DNA of 64,000 bases from JANWXD01 sp037446115 (GTDB lineage Bacteria; Acidobacteriota; Terriglobia; Bryobacterales; Bryobacteraceae), in contig JBBIJF010000001.1 in NCBI GenBank assembly GCA_037446115.1, positions 186,001 through 250,000 on the forward strand, given 5' to 3'. Numbering within the stretch: position 1 is the first letter of the stretch; each line of letters starts with the position of its first letter. Shown piece by piece: positions 7,873 through 16,018 of the stretch. The notes below the pieces were generated by a model that was not told where the DNA came from, did no database searches, and saw nothing but the letters and a program-made list of their open reading frames with translations. Both the position numbers and the translations under genes were made by a program.

Positions 7873-9519
7873 TCAGGACTCGCCAGCCTGGCTGCGGCGG
7901 GCCAGGCTGACGACCTCCGCGCCCAGGTGCCGTCCGACCAACCGCTCCTCGTCCACCAAACGGTCCGCCCCGAGGTCTCGGAGCGACGGCGCATGGATGT
8001 GATAGCGCGCACGGCTCACCACCGGCACGCCCGGAGCCATCCGCCGCACCTGACTAATAATCAGGCCCGCCGTCTGGGGATCAGGAACCGTCACCACCAC
8101 GGCCGCCGCGTCGTGGACGCCCGCATGCCCGAGGATCTCCGCCCGTGTCGCATCCCCAAACTGGATTGGAATCATGGTGCGGTGCGCCTCGCAGGTGCGC
8201 GGATTGAGCTCGAGGACGACGAAAGGGATTCCCGCGGCCTCCAGTTCCGCCACGGTCTCCTGACCCGCGGGGCCGTAGCCGACGACGATCACTTTACCCG
8301 GCGGCGCGGGCGCCCTCTCTGCCGCCGGCCGGTCGCCCTCGCGGCGCCCTGCAAGTCCGGCGACCCTCTCGGCCAGTCGCGGCGCCAGAGTCACCACCGA
8401 GGGCGTCAGCAGCAACGTCACCACGGAGGCAGCGAGTAGAAGCTGAAAGGTCTCTTCCTGAAGCAGTCCCGCCCGGCGCCCAAACTCCGCCACCACGAAC
8501 GAAAACTCTCCGATCTGAGCCAGAGCGACGCCGGCCATGACGGCAGGGCGCATCGCCACCCGGAAGGCGGCCACCGAGACCGAGGCGATCAGTGCTTTTC
8601 CTGCGATGATCGCCACTGCCACGCCGGCGACGGTCGCCAAGCCGGCCTGGTCGGGAGAACGCACGAGTGTGCCCACGGAGGCGAAAAACAAGGTTACAAA
8701 CGCGGCACGCAGCGGTACGATATCTGCCCGGATCTGCTGCGCAAACGGGGACTCCGCCAGCAGCATGCCGGCCAAGAAGGCCCCCAGCACCGGGGACAGG
8801 CCCAGCGCTTGCGACGCCCACACCCCGCCCAGGCAATAAACGGCCGCCAGCACTGCGGGCAGATCCCGGTTGCCGTATGCGGAGGCCATGCGGAACAGGC
8901 GCGGGAAGCCCCACCGTGTGAGGGCAAAGAGTCCCCCAGCCAGCAGTGCGCCTTTGGCCGTGTTGGTTGCCAGCTTCTCCGCCGCGCTCCAGCCTTGATC
9001 GCGACCCGCCAGCACGGAAAGCCCCAGCATGATCGGGATCACCGCGATGTCTTGAAACAGCGTGATGCCGACGACTGCGCGACCGTGTACGCTATCCAGC
9101 TCCGCGCGCTCCGTCAGCACGCGAAGGACCACGGCGGTGCTGCTCATGGACACGGCCGCTCCGACGATGAGCGCTTCGCCCCTGTCCAGTCCGGCTTTAC
9201 CTGCCAGTATCATCGCCGCGGCCGCTGTGCCCAGGATCTGCGCGCACCCGCCGAATACGGCCACACGCCCGAACTGCCGCAGCCGCCGCCACGAGAATTC
9301 CAGGCCGATGGTGAACAGTAGCAGCGCCACACCCAGCTCCGCCAGGGCGTGCACCCCCTCCAGACCCCGCAGCCAGTCCAGGCCCGCAGGCCCGAGGAGC
9401 ATCCCGGCGAGCAGATACCCCACAACCGCGTTCTGCCGGAGCCGTTCCGCCACACTCCCCGACAGCAGAGCCGCCGCCAGGAGTACGATGATGTTTAGGA
9501 GGTAATCGGACGAGGTCAC
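7873..9519 (-). CDS. CPA2-family cation:proton antiporter with TrkA-N domain (KefB-like)
   Basis: From a GTG at 9519 the protein is 548 residues; an upstream start at 9633 is open but adds a poorly conserved basic stretch and overlaps the divergent gene. Residues about 1-380 have 12 or so hydrophobic segments of a Na+/H+ exchanger fold, including GYLLAGMLLGPAG and the family motif region ELGVALLLFTIGLEFS. Residues about 415-530 are a Rossmann RCK/TrkA-N domain (VIVVGYGPAGQETVAELE), the NAD(H)-binding gate seen in KefB/KefC. It probably exchanges K+ or Na+ for protons at the inner membrane. The glutathione-gated Kef system is not proven, since no KefF/KefG partner is adjacent. Confidence 0.88.
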   Translation of the reverse strand: MTSSDYLLNIIVLLAAALLSGSVAERLRQNAVVGYLLAGMLLGPAGLDWLRGLEGVHALAELGVALLLFTIGLEFSWRRLRQFGRVAVFGGCAQILGTAAAAMILAGKAGLDRGEALIVGAAVSMSSTAVVLRVLTERAELDSVHGRAVVGITLFQDIAVIPIMLGLSVLAGRDQGWSAAEKLATNTAKGALLAGGLFALTRWGFPRLFRMASAYGNRDLPAVLAAVYCLGGVWASQALGLSPVLGAFLAGMLLAESPFAQQIRADIVPLRAAFVTLFFASVGTLVRSPDQAGLATVAGVAVAIIAGKALIASVSVAAFRVAMRPAVMAGVALAQIGEFSFVVAEFGRRAGLLQEETFQLLLAASVVTLLLTPSVVTLAPRLAERVAGLAGRREGDRPAAERAPAPPGKVIVVGYGPAGQETVAELEAAGIPFVVLELNPRTCEAHRTMIPIQFGDATRAEILGHAGVHDAAAVVVTVPDPQTAGLIISQVRRMAPGVPVVSRARYHIHAPSLRDLGADRLVDEERLVGRHLGAEVVSLARRSQAGES

Positions 9520-9617
9520 GCCGCCCGCCCATCCTTTGGCGCCGCGGCGGCGCTCGATAATCGGCAGCAACGCCCAAAGAGGAACAAACCGTCCACCGCC
9601 AACGTATCCACATTGTA

Positions 9618-10859
9618 ATGGGTTCACGCGCATCCTTCGCGGAAGCTGTGTTCATCGCACTGCGGTCGCTGCGCGCGAGCAAGCTCCGCAGCTTTTTGAC
9701 ACTGCTCGGCATCATCCTGGCCACCGCCACCCTCATTGCGGTCATGGCCGTCATCCAGGGGATGGATCTTTACATCGCCGAGCGCGTATCCGACATGGGC
9801 GCCGACGGGTTCCGCATCCGGCGCCTGGCGATGATCGGCCAGTTCGACCCCAAGAAGTACCTGGAGATGCGCCGCCGCAACCCCGAGCTCAAAGTGGAGG
9901 AGTACGAATTTCTCAAGAGCCGGGCCCGCCTGATTCGGGAAATCGGCATGGAGATCGGCCGCTCGGGCTCCGTCCGCTACGGCAGCGAGTACGCGGACGG
10001 CATCTCCCTGCGGGGTGCTACGGCCAACATGGCGGTGATCTCCAACATTCAGCCGGCGGTGGGGCGCTTCATCACGGAGGTGGAGGAGCGCAAAGGCGTA
10101 AATGTGGCCTTCATCGGCAACGACGTACGCGAGCGCTTTTTCGCAGGCCAGGACCCGGTGGGAAAGGAAATTCTCCTCGACGGGCGCCCCTTCAAGGTCG
10201 TGGGAGCCGCCAAGGCATTCGGCACCGTTTTCGGGCAGTCCCGCGACAATTTTGTCATCATTCCGATCCAGACCTACTTCCAGATGTACGGCTCGCGCTC
10301 CGGCCTGGGATTCAACGCCCTGGCCATTGACCAGGCACACTTTCACCAGGCCCAGGACGAGGTGCGGATGCTCCTGCGCGCCTACCGGCGCCTCGGACCG
10401 AAACAGGAAGACAATTTCTCGATGTTCGGGTCGGATTCCCTCGTCGAGGCCTGGAATCAGCTCACGGGGGTGATTGCGGCCACCGCCGTGGCGGTCGTGT
10501 CGGTGTTTATGGTGGTGGGCGGCGTCGTGATTATGAACATCATGCTGGCGGTGGTCACCGAGCGCACGCACGAGATCGGAATCCGGAAGTCCGTAGGAGC
10601 CACCCGGCGCGATATCCTCAACCAGTTTCTGGTCGAGTCCTCAACCTTGGCGGCCGCGGGCGGGCTGATCGGCGTGCTCACGGCCTGGATCATTGCCATC
10701 CTGGTGCGGACCTACACCCCCGTGCCCATGGCGCTGCCTCCCGCCGCAGTGATCATCGGCACGGGCCTGTCGGCAGCCGTCGGCCTGTTCTTCGGTATCT
10801 ACCCCGCGCAGCGCGCCGCGCGGCTGGATCCCATCGAAGCCCTGAGGTTTGAGCAATGA
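9618..10859 (+). CDS. MacB-type ABC transporter permease (first of a pair)
   Basis: 413 residues. A first membrane segment at about 25-50 (SFLTLLGIILATATLIAVMAVI) is followed by a MacB periplasmic core domain (about 55-265) and a C-terminal FtsX domain with three membrane segments (about 285-405), including RTHEIGIRKSVGATRRDIL, the family motif that contacts the ATPase. Such permeases are mechanotransmission exporters of antibiotics, lipoproteins or peptides. The next permease overlaps by ATGA (4 bp). No ATPase gene is adjacent, so the partner is encoded elsewhere. The start is divergent from the antiporter gene, 98 bp away. Confidence 0.9.
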   Translation: MGSRASFAEAVFIALRSLRASKLRSFLTLLGIILATATLIAVMAVIQGMDLYIAERVSDMGADGFRIRRLAMIGQFDPKKYLEMRRRNPELKVEEYEFLKSRARLIREIGMEIGRSGSVRYGSEYADGISLRGATANMAVISNIQPAVGRFITEVEERKGVNVAFIGNDVRERFFAGQDPVGKEILLDGRPFKVVGAAKAFGTVFGQSRDNFVIIPIQTYFQMYGSRSGLGFNALAIDQAHFHQAQDEVRMLLRAYRRLGPKQEDNFSMFGSDSLVEAWNQLTGVIAATAVAVVSVFMVVGGVVIMNIMLAVVTERTHEIGIRKSVGATRRDILNQFLVESSTLAAAGGLIGVLTAWIIAILVRTYTPVPMALPPAAVIIGTGLSAAVGLFFGIYPAQRAARLDPIEALRFEQ

Positions 10860-12109
10860 CCCTTGCGGAAATCGGCTCGGCCGCGCGCATGGCCCTGGCC
10901 ACGATCCGCGAGCACAAGCTGCGGAGCCTTCTCACCGTCCTCGGCGTCATCATCGGGACCGGCACCGTGATCGCGGTAGGCTCCATTATCACGGGGGTGG
11001 ATGCCGCCGTCACCAACATCGCCCGCAGCTTCGGACCCAACACCGCCTTCGTCTTCAAGTTCAACATCGGTTTCCGCGGTAACATCACCCGCGAGGAGCT
11101 GGCTCGCAAGCCCCTGACGTGGGAAAACGCGCAAGCGATCCGCGAGCGCTGCCCCTCGGTGGCCCACGTGGCCCCGTGGTTGTTCAGCCCCAACGTCTTC
11201 GAACGCCGCGGCGGCATCGACCGCGCCCGCTACAAAGGCGATGACATGTACATGATCGACTTCGCGGGCACGGAGGAAAGTTACGCTGCCGGCGGCACCG
11301 AGCGCATGAAGTTCGGCCGCTTCTTCACCGAGGCCGAAAACCGCCGCCGCGCCCCCGTCATCGTCATCGGGGAAGACGTGCAGAAGGCCTGGTTCCCGAA
11401 CGTGGATCCGGTGGGCAAATGGATCGAGGTCAACGGGCGCATGTTCGAGATCGTGGGCGTCATGGCACGGCCTTCCTTTTCCTTTCCCGGCCAGGAGGAC
11501 AAGCGCTTCCTGGTGCCCTACTTCACCATGCGCAAGCTGTTTCCTCACGCCCGCGAGCACATGCTGGTCATCGTGGCCCACGACGGCAAGCTCACGCAGG
11601 CCCTCGATGAGGTCCGGATGGTGCTGCGGCAGGAGCGCCGACTCCACTACAATCAGCCCGATGATTTTTGGATCTCCACGGGCCAGCAGATGCTCGAAGA
11701 TTTCCACCGCATCACGGCCATGGTGGCCCTCGTGATGGTCGTGTTGAGTTCGATCGGCCTCCTGGTCGGCGGCATCGGGGTCATGAACATCATGCTGGTC
11801 TCGGTGACGGAGCGTACCCGCGAAATCGGCATCCGCAAAGCCGTAGGCGCCCGGAGGAGCGATATCGTGGCGCAGTTCCTCACTGAGGCGGTCGTGCTGA
11901 CGGCGCTGGGCGGATTGCTGGGGATGGCCTTCGGCTGGCTGATTTCGGTGGCGTCGCGCTTCGTCTTCCCCACCCTGCCGACCGCCGTGCCTCTGTGGAC
12001 CGTGATCCTGGGCAGTGCGGTTTCTGTAGCCGTCGGCCTGTTTTTCGGCGTCTGGCCCGCCACCAAGGCCGCGCGCCTCGATCCGGTCGTGGCGCTCCGC
12101 TACGAATAG
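10856..12109 (+). CDS. MacB-type ABC transporter permease (second of a pair)
   Basis: 417 residues, same architecture as the preceding gene: N-terminal membrane helix (LLTVLGVIIGTGTVIAVGSI), MacB periplasmic core (about 60-270), and FtsX domain with RTREIGIRKAVGARRSDIV and three helices. The two proteins are clear paralogues and likely form a heterodimer. The 4-bp start-stop overlap implies translational coupling. It ends 18 bp before the convergent DegT-type gene. The substrate cannot be read from the sequence. Confidence 0.9.
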   Translation: MTLAEIGSAARMALATIREHKLRSLLTVLGVIIGTGTVIAVGSIITGVDAAVTNIARSFGPNTAFVFKFNIGFRGNITREELARKPLTWENAQAIRERCPSVAHVAPWLFSPNVFERRGGIDRARYKGDDMYMIDFAGTEESYAAGGTERMKFGRFFTEAENRRRAPVIVIGEDVQKAWFPNVDPVGKWIEVNGRMFEIVGVMARPSFSFPGQEDKRFLVPYFTMRKLFPHAREHMLVIVAHDGKLTQALDEVRMVLRQERRLHYNQPDDFWISTGQQMLEDFHRITAMVALVMVVLSSIGLLVGGIGVMNIMLVSVTERTREIGIRKAVGARRSDIVAQFLTEAVVLTALGGLLGMAFGWLISVASRFVFPTLPTAVPLWTVILGSAVSVAVGLFFGVWPATKAARLDPVVALRYE

Positions 12110-12127
12110 CGGCGCCGCCGCTCGCCG

Positions 12128-13450
12128 TCACGCCTTGACGACCGCAGGATACACTTTTCGGATTGCGGCCACGATATCGTCCGTGTCCTTGCGCGTGAAC
12201 TTGGGGTCGAGCGCCACCCCGGCGAAGCGGTTCAGCACATCAATCGTGCGCGGACACGAGGCGGCGCCGTACTGAATTGCCCGGCCGCGTTCCGTCGTGA
12301 ACGAGGGCCAGGCCGGATGCACCGTGATCTTTTTCTCGATGTGCGGCTGGATAGGCAGAATCACCGATCCGCTCGGAGGCGAAGCGGGTACGTTCTCGGC
12401 CTTCATGGCCGCCACGAAGCGGTCCCTTTGCTCCTTGGTGGCAAAGCCGAGGAAAACAAACGCTCCGAGGTCGCCGTCCGGATCCGGCCGGTGGCGGAAG
12501 TGCAACCCCGGCAAGTCCTGCAGTCCCTCGTAAACGCGCCGTGCGTTGGCGCGCACCGCGTTGACGATCGTGTCCAGCTTCCGGAGCTGGGCCAGCAAGA
12601 CGCCTCCCGTGAACTCGTTCATCCGGAAATTGGTTCCGATGAACCAGCCGAGTTTTTCCTGGCCTACGAATTCCCGGTGCGGGGGTCGTAACCCGCCCAG
12701 ATCGTGGAACCGGGAAGCCCGCTCGAACAGTACGGGATCATTGGTCACCACCGCGCCGCCCTCGCCGGCCGTGATGGTCTTGTTCAACTGGAGGCTGTAA
12801 ATGCCAATGTCTCCCATGGAACCGACGGGCCGCCCCTTATAGCTGGCTCCGACGCTCTGAGCGCAGTCTTCGAGCACGCGCAGCCGGTGCTTGCGCGCAA
12901 TGGCCAAAATGCGATCCATGTCGCAGGGGTTCCCCTGGAGGTGGACGGCCATGATCACCTTGGTCCGCGGCGTGATGTGGCGTTCGATATCGTCCGGATC
13001 CAGGTTGAAGGACTCGTCAATTTCAGCCGTGACCGGCAGCGCCCCGGCCAGCACTACTGTGTTGAAACAGGAGTGCCAGGTCCACGCCGGCAATATCACT
13101 TCATCGCCGGGGCCGACCTCCAGAGCGGCCAGCGCGCACTGGAGCGCGGCGGTGCCCGAAGTGACCGCCAGCGCGTACCGCGTCTGCATCCGTGCGGCGA
13201 ATTCCTTCTCGAAGGTGAGCACCTTCTTCGGCGGTTCGTTGCCCGGGCCGTACCAGCGGAACGGCCGGCCGGTCCGAAGAACCTCGCGGAGCTCCTGCTC
13301 CTCTTTTTCGTCGTAGTACTGGGTGCCGAAATAGTTGGCGCGCAGCGGCGCCGGGCGTACCGGCGTTCCGCCGTCAATGGCCAGCCGGGATGAGGAAAGC
13401 GCGACGCCGGCCGAAGCCGCCGCCCCCGCCACAAATTTTCTCCGGTTCAT
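12128..13450 (-). CDS. DegT/DnrJ/EryC1-type PLP aminotransferase with export leader
   Basis: 440 residues. The fold-type I aminotransferase core is clear: TSGTAALQCALAAL (PLP phosphate-binding region, about 98-111), VLEDCAQSVGA with the ring-stacking Asp195, and the Schiff-base Lys224 in LQLNKTITAGEGGAV. Family members transaminate keto-sugars for surface polysaccharides or antibiotics. Oddly, the first residues MNRRKFVAGAAASAGVALSS look like a Tat-type leader (RRKF plus an Ala-rich core), which would export a cofactor-loaded enzyme. No sugar-nucleotide genes are adjacent, so the substrate is unknown. It lies between the MacB-type permeases and a REP-like repeat. Confidence 0.88.
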   Translation of the reverse strand: MNRRKFVAGAAASAGVALSSSRLAIDGGTPVRPAPLRANYFGTQYYDEKEEQELREVLRTGRPFRWYGPGNEPPKKVLTFEKEFAARMQTRYALAVTSGTAALQCALAALEVGPGDEVILPAWTWHSCFNTVVLAGALPVTAEIDESFNLDPDDIERHITPRTKVIMAVHLQGNPCDMDRILAIARKHRLRVLEDCAQSVGASYKGRPVGSMGDIGIYSLQLNKTITAGEGGAVVTNDPVLFERASRFHDLGGLRPPHREFVGQEKLGWFIGTNFRMNEFTGGVLLAQLRKLDTIVNAVRANARRVYEGLQDLPGLHFRHRPDPDGDLGAFVFLGFATKEQRDRFVAAMKAENVPASPPSGSVILPIQPHIEKKITVHPAWPSFTTERGRAIQYGAASCPRTIDVLNRFAGVALDPKFTRKDTDDIVAAIRKVYPAVVKA

Positions 13451-13463
13451 ACCCCCTCCTTAC

Positions 13464-13511
13464 CACAAAATCCGTCACAAAATCCGTCAGCCTGGTATGG
13501 CACCTTTTTCC
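13464..13511. repeat. Dispersed REP-like repeat, copy 1
   Basis: The AAAATC...GTCAGCCTGGT...CCTTTTTC element starts at 13479. It is preceded by a near-tandem partial duplicate, since ACAAAATCCGTC occurs twice (13465-13476 and 13477-13488). A second copy with only a few mismatches lies at 21118-21150. Both are just downstream of a gene and outside any coding frame. The form recalls REP elements mobilised by TnpA-REP (RAYT) transposases, but no such gene is in the window. Confidence 0.5.
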
Positions 13512-13521
13512 GTGGCGCCTT

Positions 13522-14553
13522 TCAGTACCCCTCCTCCTCCAGCCGGACTTTGCCCCCGAAGTGCCGGTACACGAAAACGAAATACCCGGTCACGAGCATC
13601 ATACCCGGTATCCACCATGCCAAGCCGATCTTGAGACCGTACGGGTTCGTTGCGGCGTTGTAGATCGTCAGGCCGAGAGCAGGATCCGTGTTCGACGGGA
13701 GCACGTACGGGTAGACCCCGAAGGCTGCGCTCCCCAGCATTCCGGCGATGAATGCACAGGAGCTCAGGAATGCCCGCTTGTCAGGCCCTGCCAGACGTGC
13801 ACCGATCAGGCCCGCCACCGCCACAGCCGGAAACACGAAGCCCCACGGATGTTCCGTCAGGTTCCGCCAGACCTGAGGCCGGACGTGGAGGGTGGCCGCC
13901 GTCACCACCGCCGTCAGCACGACCACCCCGGGCCAGGCCACAACCGCGACATGACGGGCACGCGCCCGAACCTCGCCCTCGGTCTTCAGCGCCACCCACC
14001 GGGCGCCATGCAGGGCGAGCGTCAGAAACGCCAGAACCCCTACGAGCGCCGTGTACCAGTCCAGAATCCCCACGTCGCCCTGCACGCCGAAATGCGTCCA
14101 AAGCGGAAGGAAGTAGTAGCCCGCCGCGTCCAGCGGTACCCCACGGATCACGTTCCCCAGCGCCACTCCGAAAAACACGGCCAGCAGTCCGCTTGCCAAG
14201 GTGAAGGTTGCGTCCCAAAACGGCTTCCAGACGGGGCTGTCAATATGGCTCCGAAACTCAATCGCGATGCCTCGCAGGATCAGCAACCACAGCACGATCA
14301 TCAGCGGCAGGTAGAAACCGGAGAAGCTAGAGGCGTACAGTTTCGGAAACGCGAAGTAGAGTGTGCCTCCCGCTGCCAGTAACCATACCTCGTTGCCATC
14401 CCAGAACGGACCGATCGAACGGATCACCATGCGCCGTTCGCTCTCGCCCCGCGCCACACCCAGGTGCACGATACCGGCGCCGAGATCGAACCCGTCCAGC
14501 ACCACGTAGGCCGTGATCATCCACGCGACCAGGCAGAACCACAGCGTCTCCAT
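13522..14553 (-). CDS. cydB: Cytochrome bd ubiquinol oxidase subunit II
   Basis: 343 residues, all-helical membrane protein. The start METLWFCLVAWMITAYVVLDGFDLGAGIVH is diagnostic for CydB, including the GFDLG motif near residue 21. Further CydB segments are SIGPFWDGNEVWLLAAGG and the long series of hydrophobic helices. With CydA it reduces oxygen to water using quinol, with high oxygen affinity and resistance to inhibitors. It starts 9 bp after cydA and is certainly cotranscribed with it. No cydX or cydCD gene is visible nearby. Confidence 0.96.
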   Translation of the reverse strand: METLWFCLVAWMITAYVVLDGFDLGAGIVHLGVARGESERRMVIRSIGPFWDGNEVWLLAAGGTLYFAFPKLYASSFSGFYLPLMIVLWLLILRGIAIEFRSHIDSPVWKPFWDATFTLASGLLAVFFGVALGNVIRGVPLDAAGYYFLPLWTHFGVQGDVGILDWYTALVGVLAFLTLALHGARWVALKTEGEVRARARHVAVVAWPGVVVLTAVVTAATLHVRPQVWRNLTEHPWGFVFPAVAVAGLIGARLAGPDKRAFLSSCAFIAGMLGSAAFGVYPYVLPSNTDPALGLTIYNAATNPYGLKIGLAWWIPGMMLVTGYFVFVYRHFGGKVRLEEEGY

Positions 14554-14562
14554 GGCACCCTC

Positions 14563-15927
14563 CTACGAAGCAGCTCCCGCTCCTACCGGTGCCGGAGCGT
14601 GCCTCTGTAAAGGCTCGGGACCGTGCGCGATCTCGCGGCACACCAAAAAGAGAAACAAAACACTTAGCAGGGCGTACAGCCCCATGAAACCGATCAGCGT
14701 AAACAGAGCATTTCCAGCTGAAACATGCACCGAAGCGCCTTCGCTCGTCCGCATCAGACCGTAGATGACCCAGGGCTGGCGGCCCAGCTCCGCTGTAAAC
14801 CATCCGGTGGTGTTGGCGATGTACGGAAAGGGCAGCATCAGCATGAGCACCCACAACCACGGGCGGGAATCATACAGTGTGCCGCGCCGCAGCTTCCAAA
14901 CCGCAACGGCGCTCACGGCGATGAAAATCGTCCCGAGACCGACCATGATGTGGTAGCTGTAGTACAAGAGCGGAATATTGTCCGGCCAGTCACGCTCGGG
15001 AAAGGCGTCCAGACCTTGGACTTCCGCCTGCCAGCGCTGGTAGGTCAGAAAGCTGAGCATCCGGGGTACCAGTAGCGGGTTGTCCAGCTTCCGCTTCTGT
15101 ACGTCCGGCTGGCCGACCAAGGCGATGGGCGCTCCTTTCTGCGTCTCGAACAGCCCTTCCATGGCCGCCAGCGTCACGGGCTGGTAGCGTGCGACGTTCG
15201 CCCCCTGGCGGTCGCCCGTAGGGAAGAGCATCAGCACGGAACTGATACAGGCCGCGATCACTCCAACGCGCACGAAGATGCGCCCGTAATCCGGATAGCG
15301 TCCTCCCAGAAGGTAGAAGGCGCCGATCGAAGCCATGAAGAAGCCGGCAGTTACCACAGAACCGATCATGGTGTGAAGATACTGCCAGGGTAGCCATGGG
15401 TTAGTAAGCAACGCCCAGAAGCTCTCCAGCTGGATCTCGCCCCCGGGGCCGAGCGTGTAACCCACGGGATGCTGCATCCAGGCATTCGTGGCCACGATGA
15501 AAAAGCCCGAGATCCACGAACCCAGAAAGACCAGAAAGGCGGTCCACCAGTGCCCCTTCGGGCCCAGTCGCTTCTCCCCGAACAGCAACATCCCCAAAAA
15601 TGCCGATTCCAGAAAGAACGCAAACACTCCCTCCATGGCCAGGGTCTGCCCGATGACGCCGCCCGCGGCCTTCGAAAACGGAGCCCAGTTGGTTCCGAAC
15701 TGAAATTCCATCGGAATGCCGGTGACCACACCCATGGCAAAGTTGATGCCGAAAATCCGCGCCCAAAAGCGTACGGCATGGTTGTAGCGCTCATCGCCGG
15801 TGCGGAGCGCCATGGTCTTGAGGATGATCAGCAGCAGCGCCAGTCCCATGGTCAACTGCGGAAACAGGTAGTGATACGTGACGGTGAATGCGAAATGGAA
15901 TCGATGAATCGCCAGTGCCGAATCCAT
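14563..15927 (-). CDS. cydA: Cytochrome bd ubiquinol oxidase subunit I
   Basis: 454 residues from the ATG at 15927. The upstream extension of this frame lacks protein character and would cross the divergent promoter, so it is excluded. The start MDSALAIHRFHFAFTVTYH places His19, the axial haem ligand, where E. coli has it. GRQPWVIYGLMRTSEG is the conserved region near the C-terminus. At 454 residues it is shorter than E. coli CydA (about 520), so it belongs to the short Q-loop class. It forms the bd oxidase with cydB 9 bp downstream. A GGAG ribosome site precedes the ATG. Confidence 0.95.
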   Translation of the reverse strand: MDSALAIHRFHFAFTVTYHYLFPQLTMGLALLLIILKTMALRTGDERYNHAVRFWARIFGINFAMGVVTGIPMEFQFGTNWAPFSKAAGGVIGQTLAMEGVFAFFLESAFLGMLLFGEKRLGPKGHWWTAFLVFLGSWISGFFIVATNAWMQHPVGYTLGPGGEIQLESFWALLTNPWLPWQYLHTMIGSVVTAGFFMASIGAFYLLGGRYPDYGRIFVRVGVIAACISSVLMLFPTGDRQGANVARYQPVTLAAMEGLFETQKGAPIALVGQPDVQKRKLDNPLLVPRMLSFLTYQRWQAEVQGLDAFPERDWPDNIPLLYYSYHIMVGLGTIFIAVSAVAVWKLRRGTLYDSRPWLWVLMLMLPFPYIANTTGWFTAELGRQPWVIYGLMRTSEGASVHVSAGNALFTLIGFMGLYALLSVLFLFLVCREIAHGPEPLQRHAPAPVGAGAAS

Positions 15928-15940
15928 AGCTCCAGACCCG

Positions 15941-15969
15941 AGTATACGAAATGGCGGGAACCCTTGACA
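15941..15969 (-). promoter_or_regulatory. Probable cydAB promoter
   Basis: On the minus strand a TATACT -10 (15946-15941) is preceded at 17 bp by TGTCAA (15969-15964). That hexamer is the reverse complement of the strong TTGACA used on the other strand for the divergent receptor gene. The transcript would begin only a few bases before the cydA ATG. The shared -35 implies the two promoters may compete. Confidence 0.5.
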
Positions 15970-15993
15970 CATTCGTAACGCCGGCAGTACAAT
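15964..15993 (+). promoter_or_regulatory. Strong sigma-70-type promoter of the Oar-like receptor
   Basis: TTGACA (15964-15969), an 18-bp spacer, then TACAAT (15988-15993). Transcription would start near 16000, giving a leader of about 20 nt with AAAGGGG (16006-16012) ahead of the ATG at 16019. Confidence 0.7.
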
Positions 15994-16018
15994 GCCCCCC
16001 ATAAAAAAGGGGTGCTGC

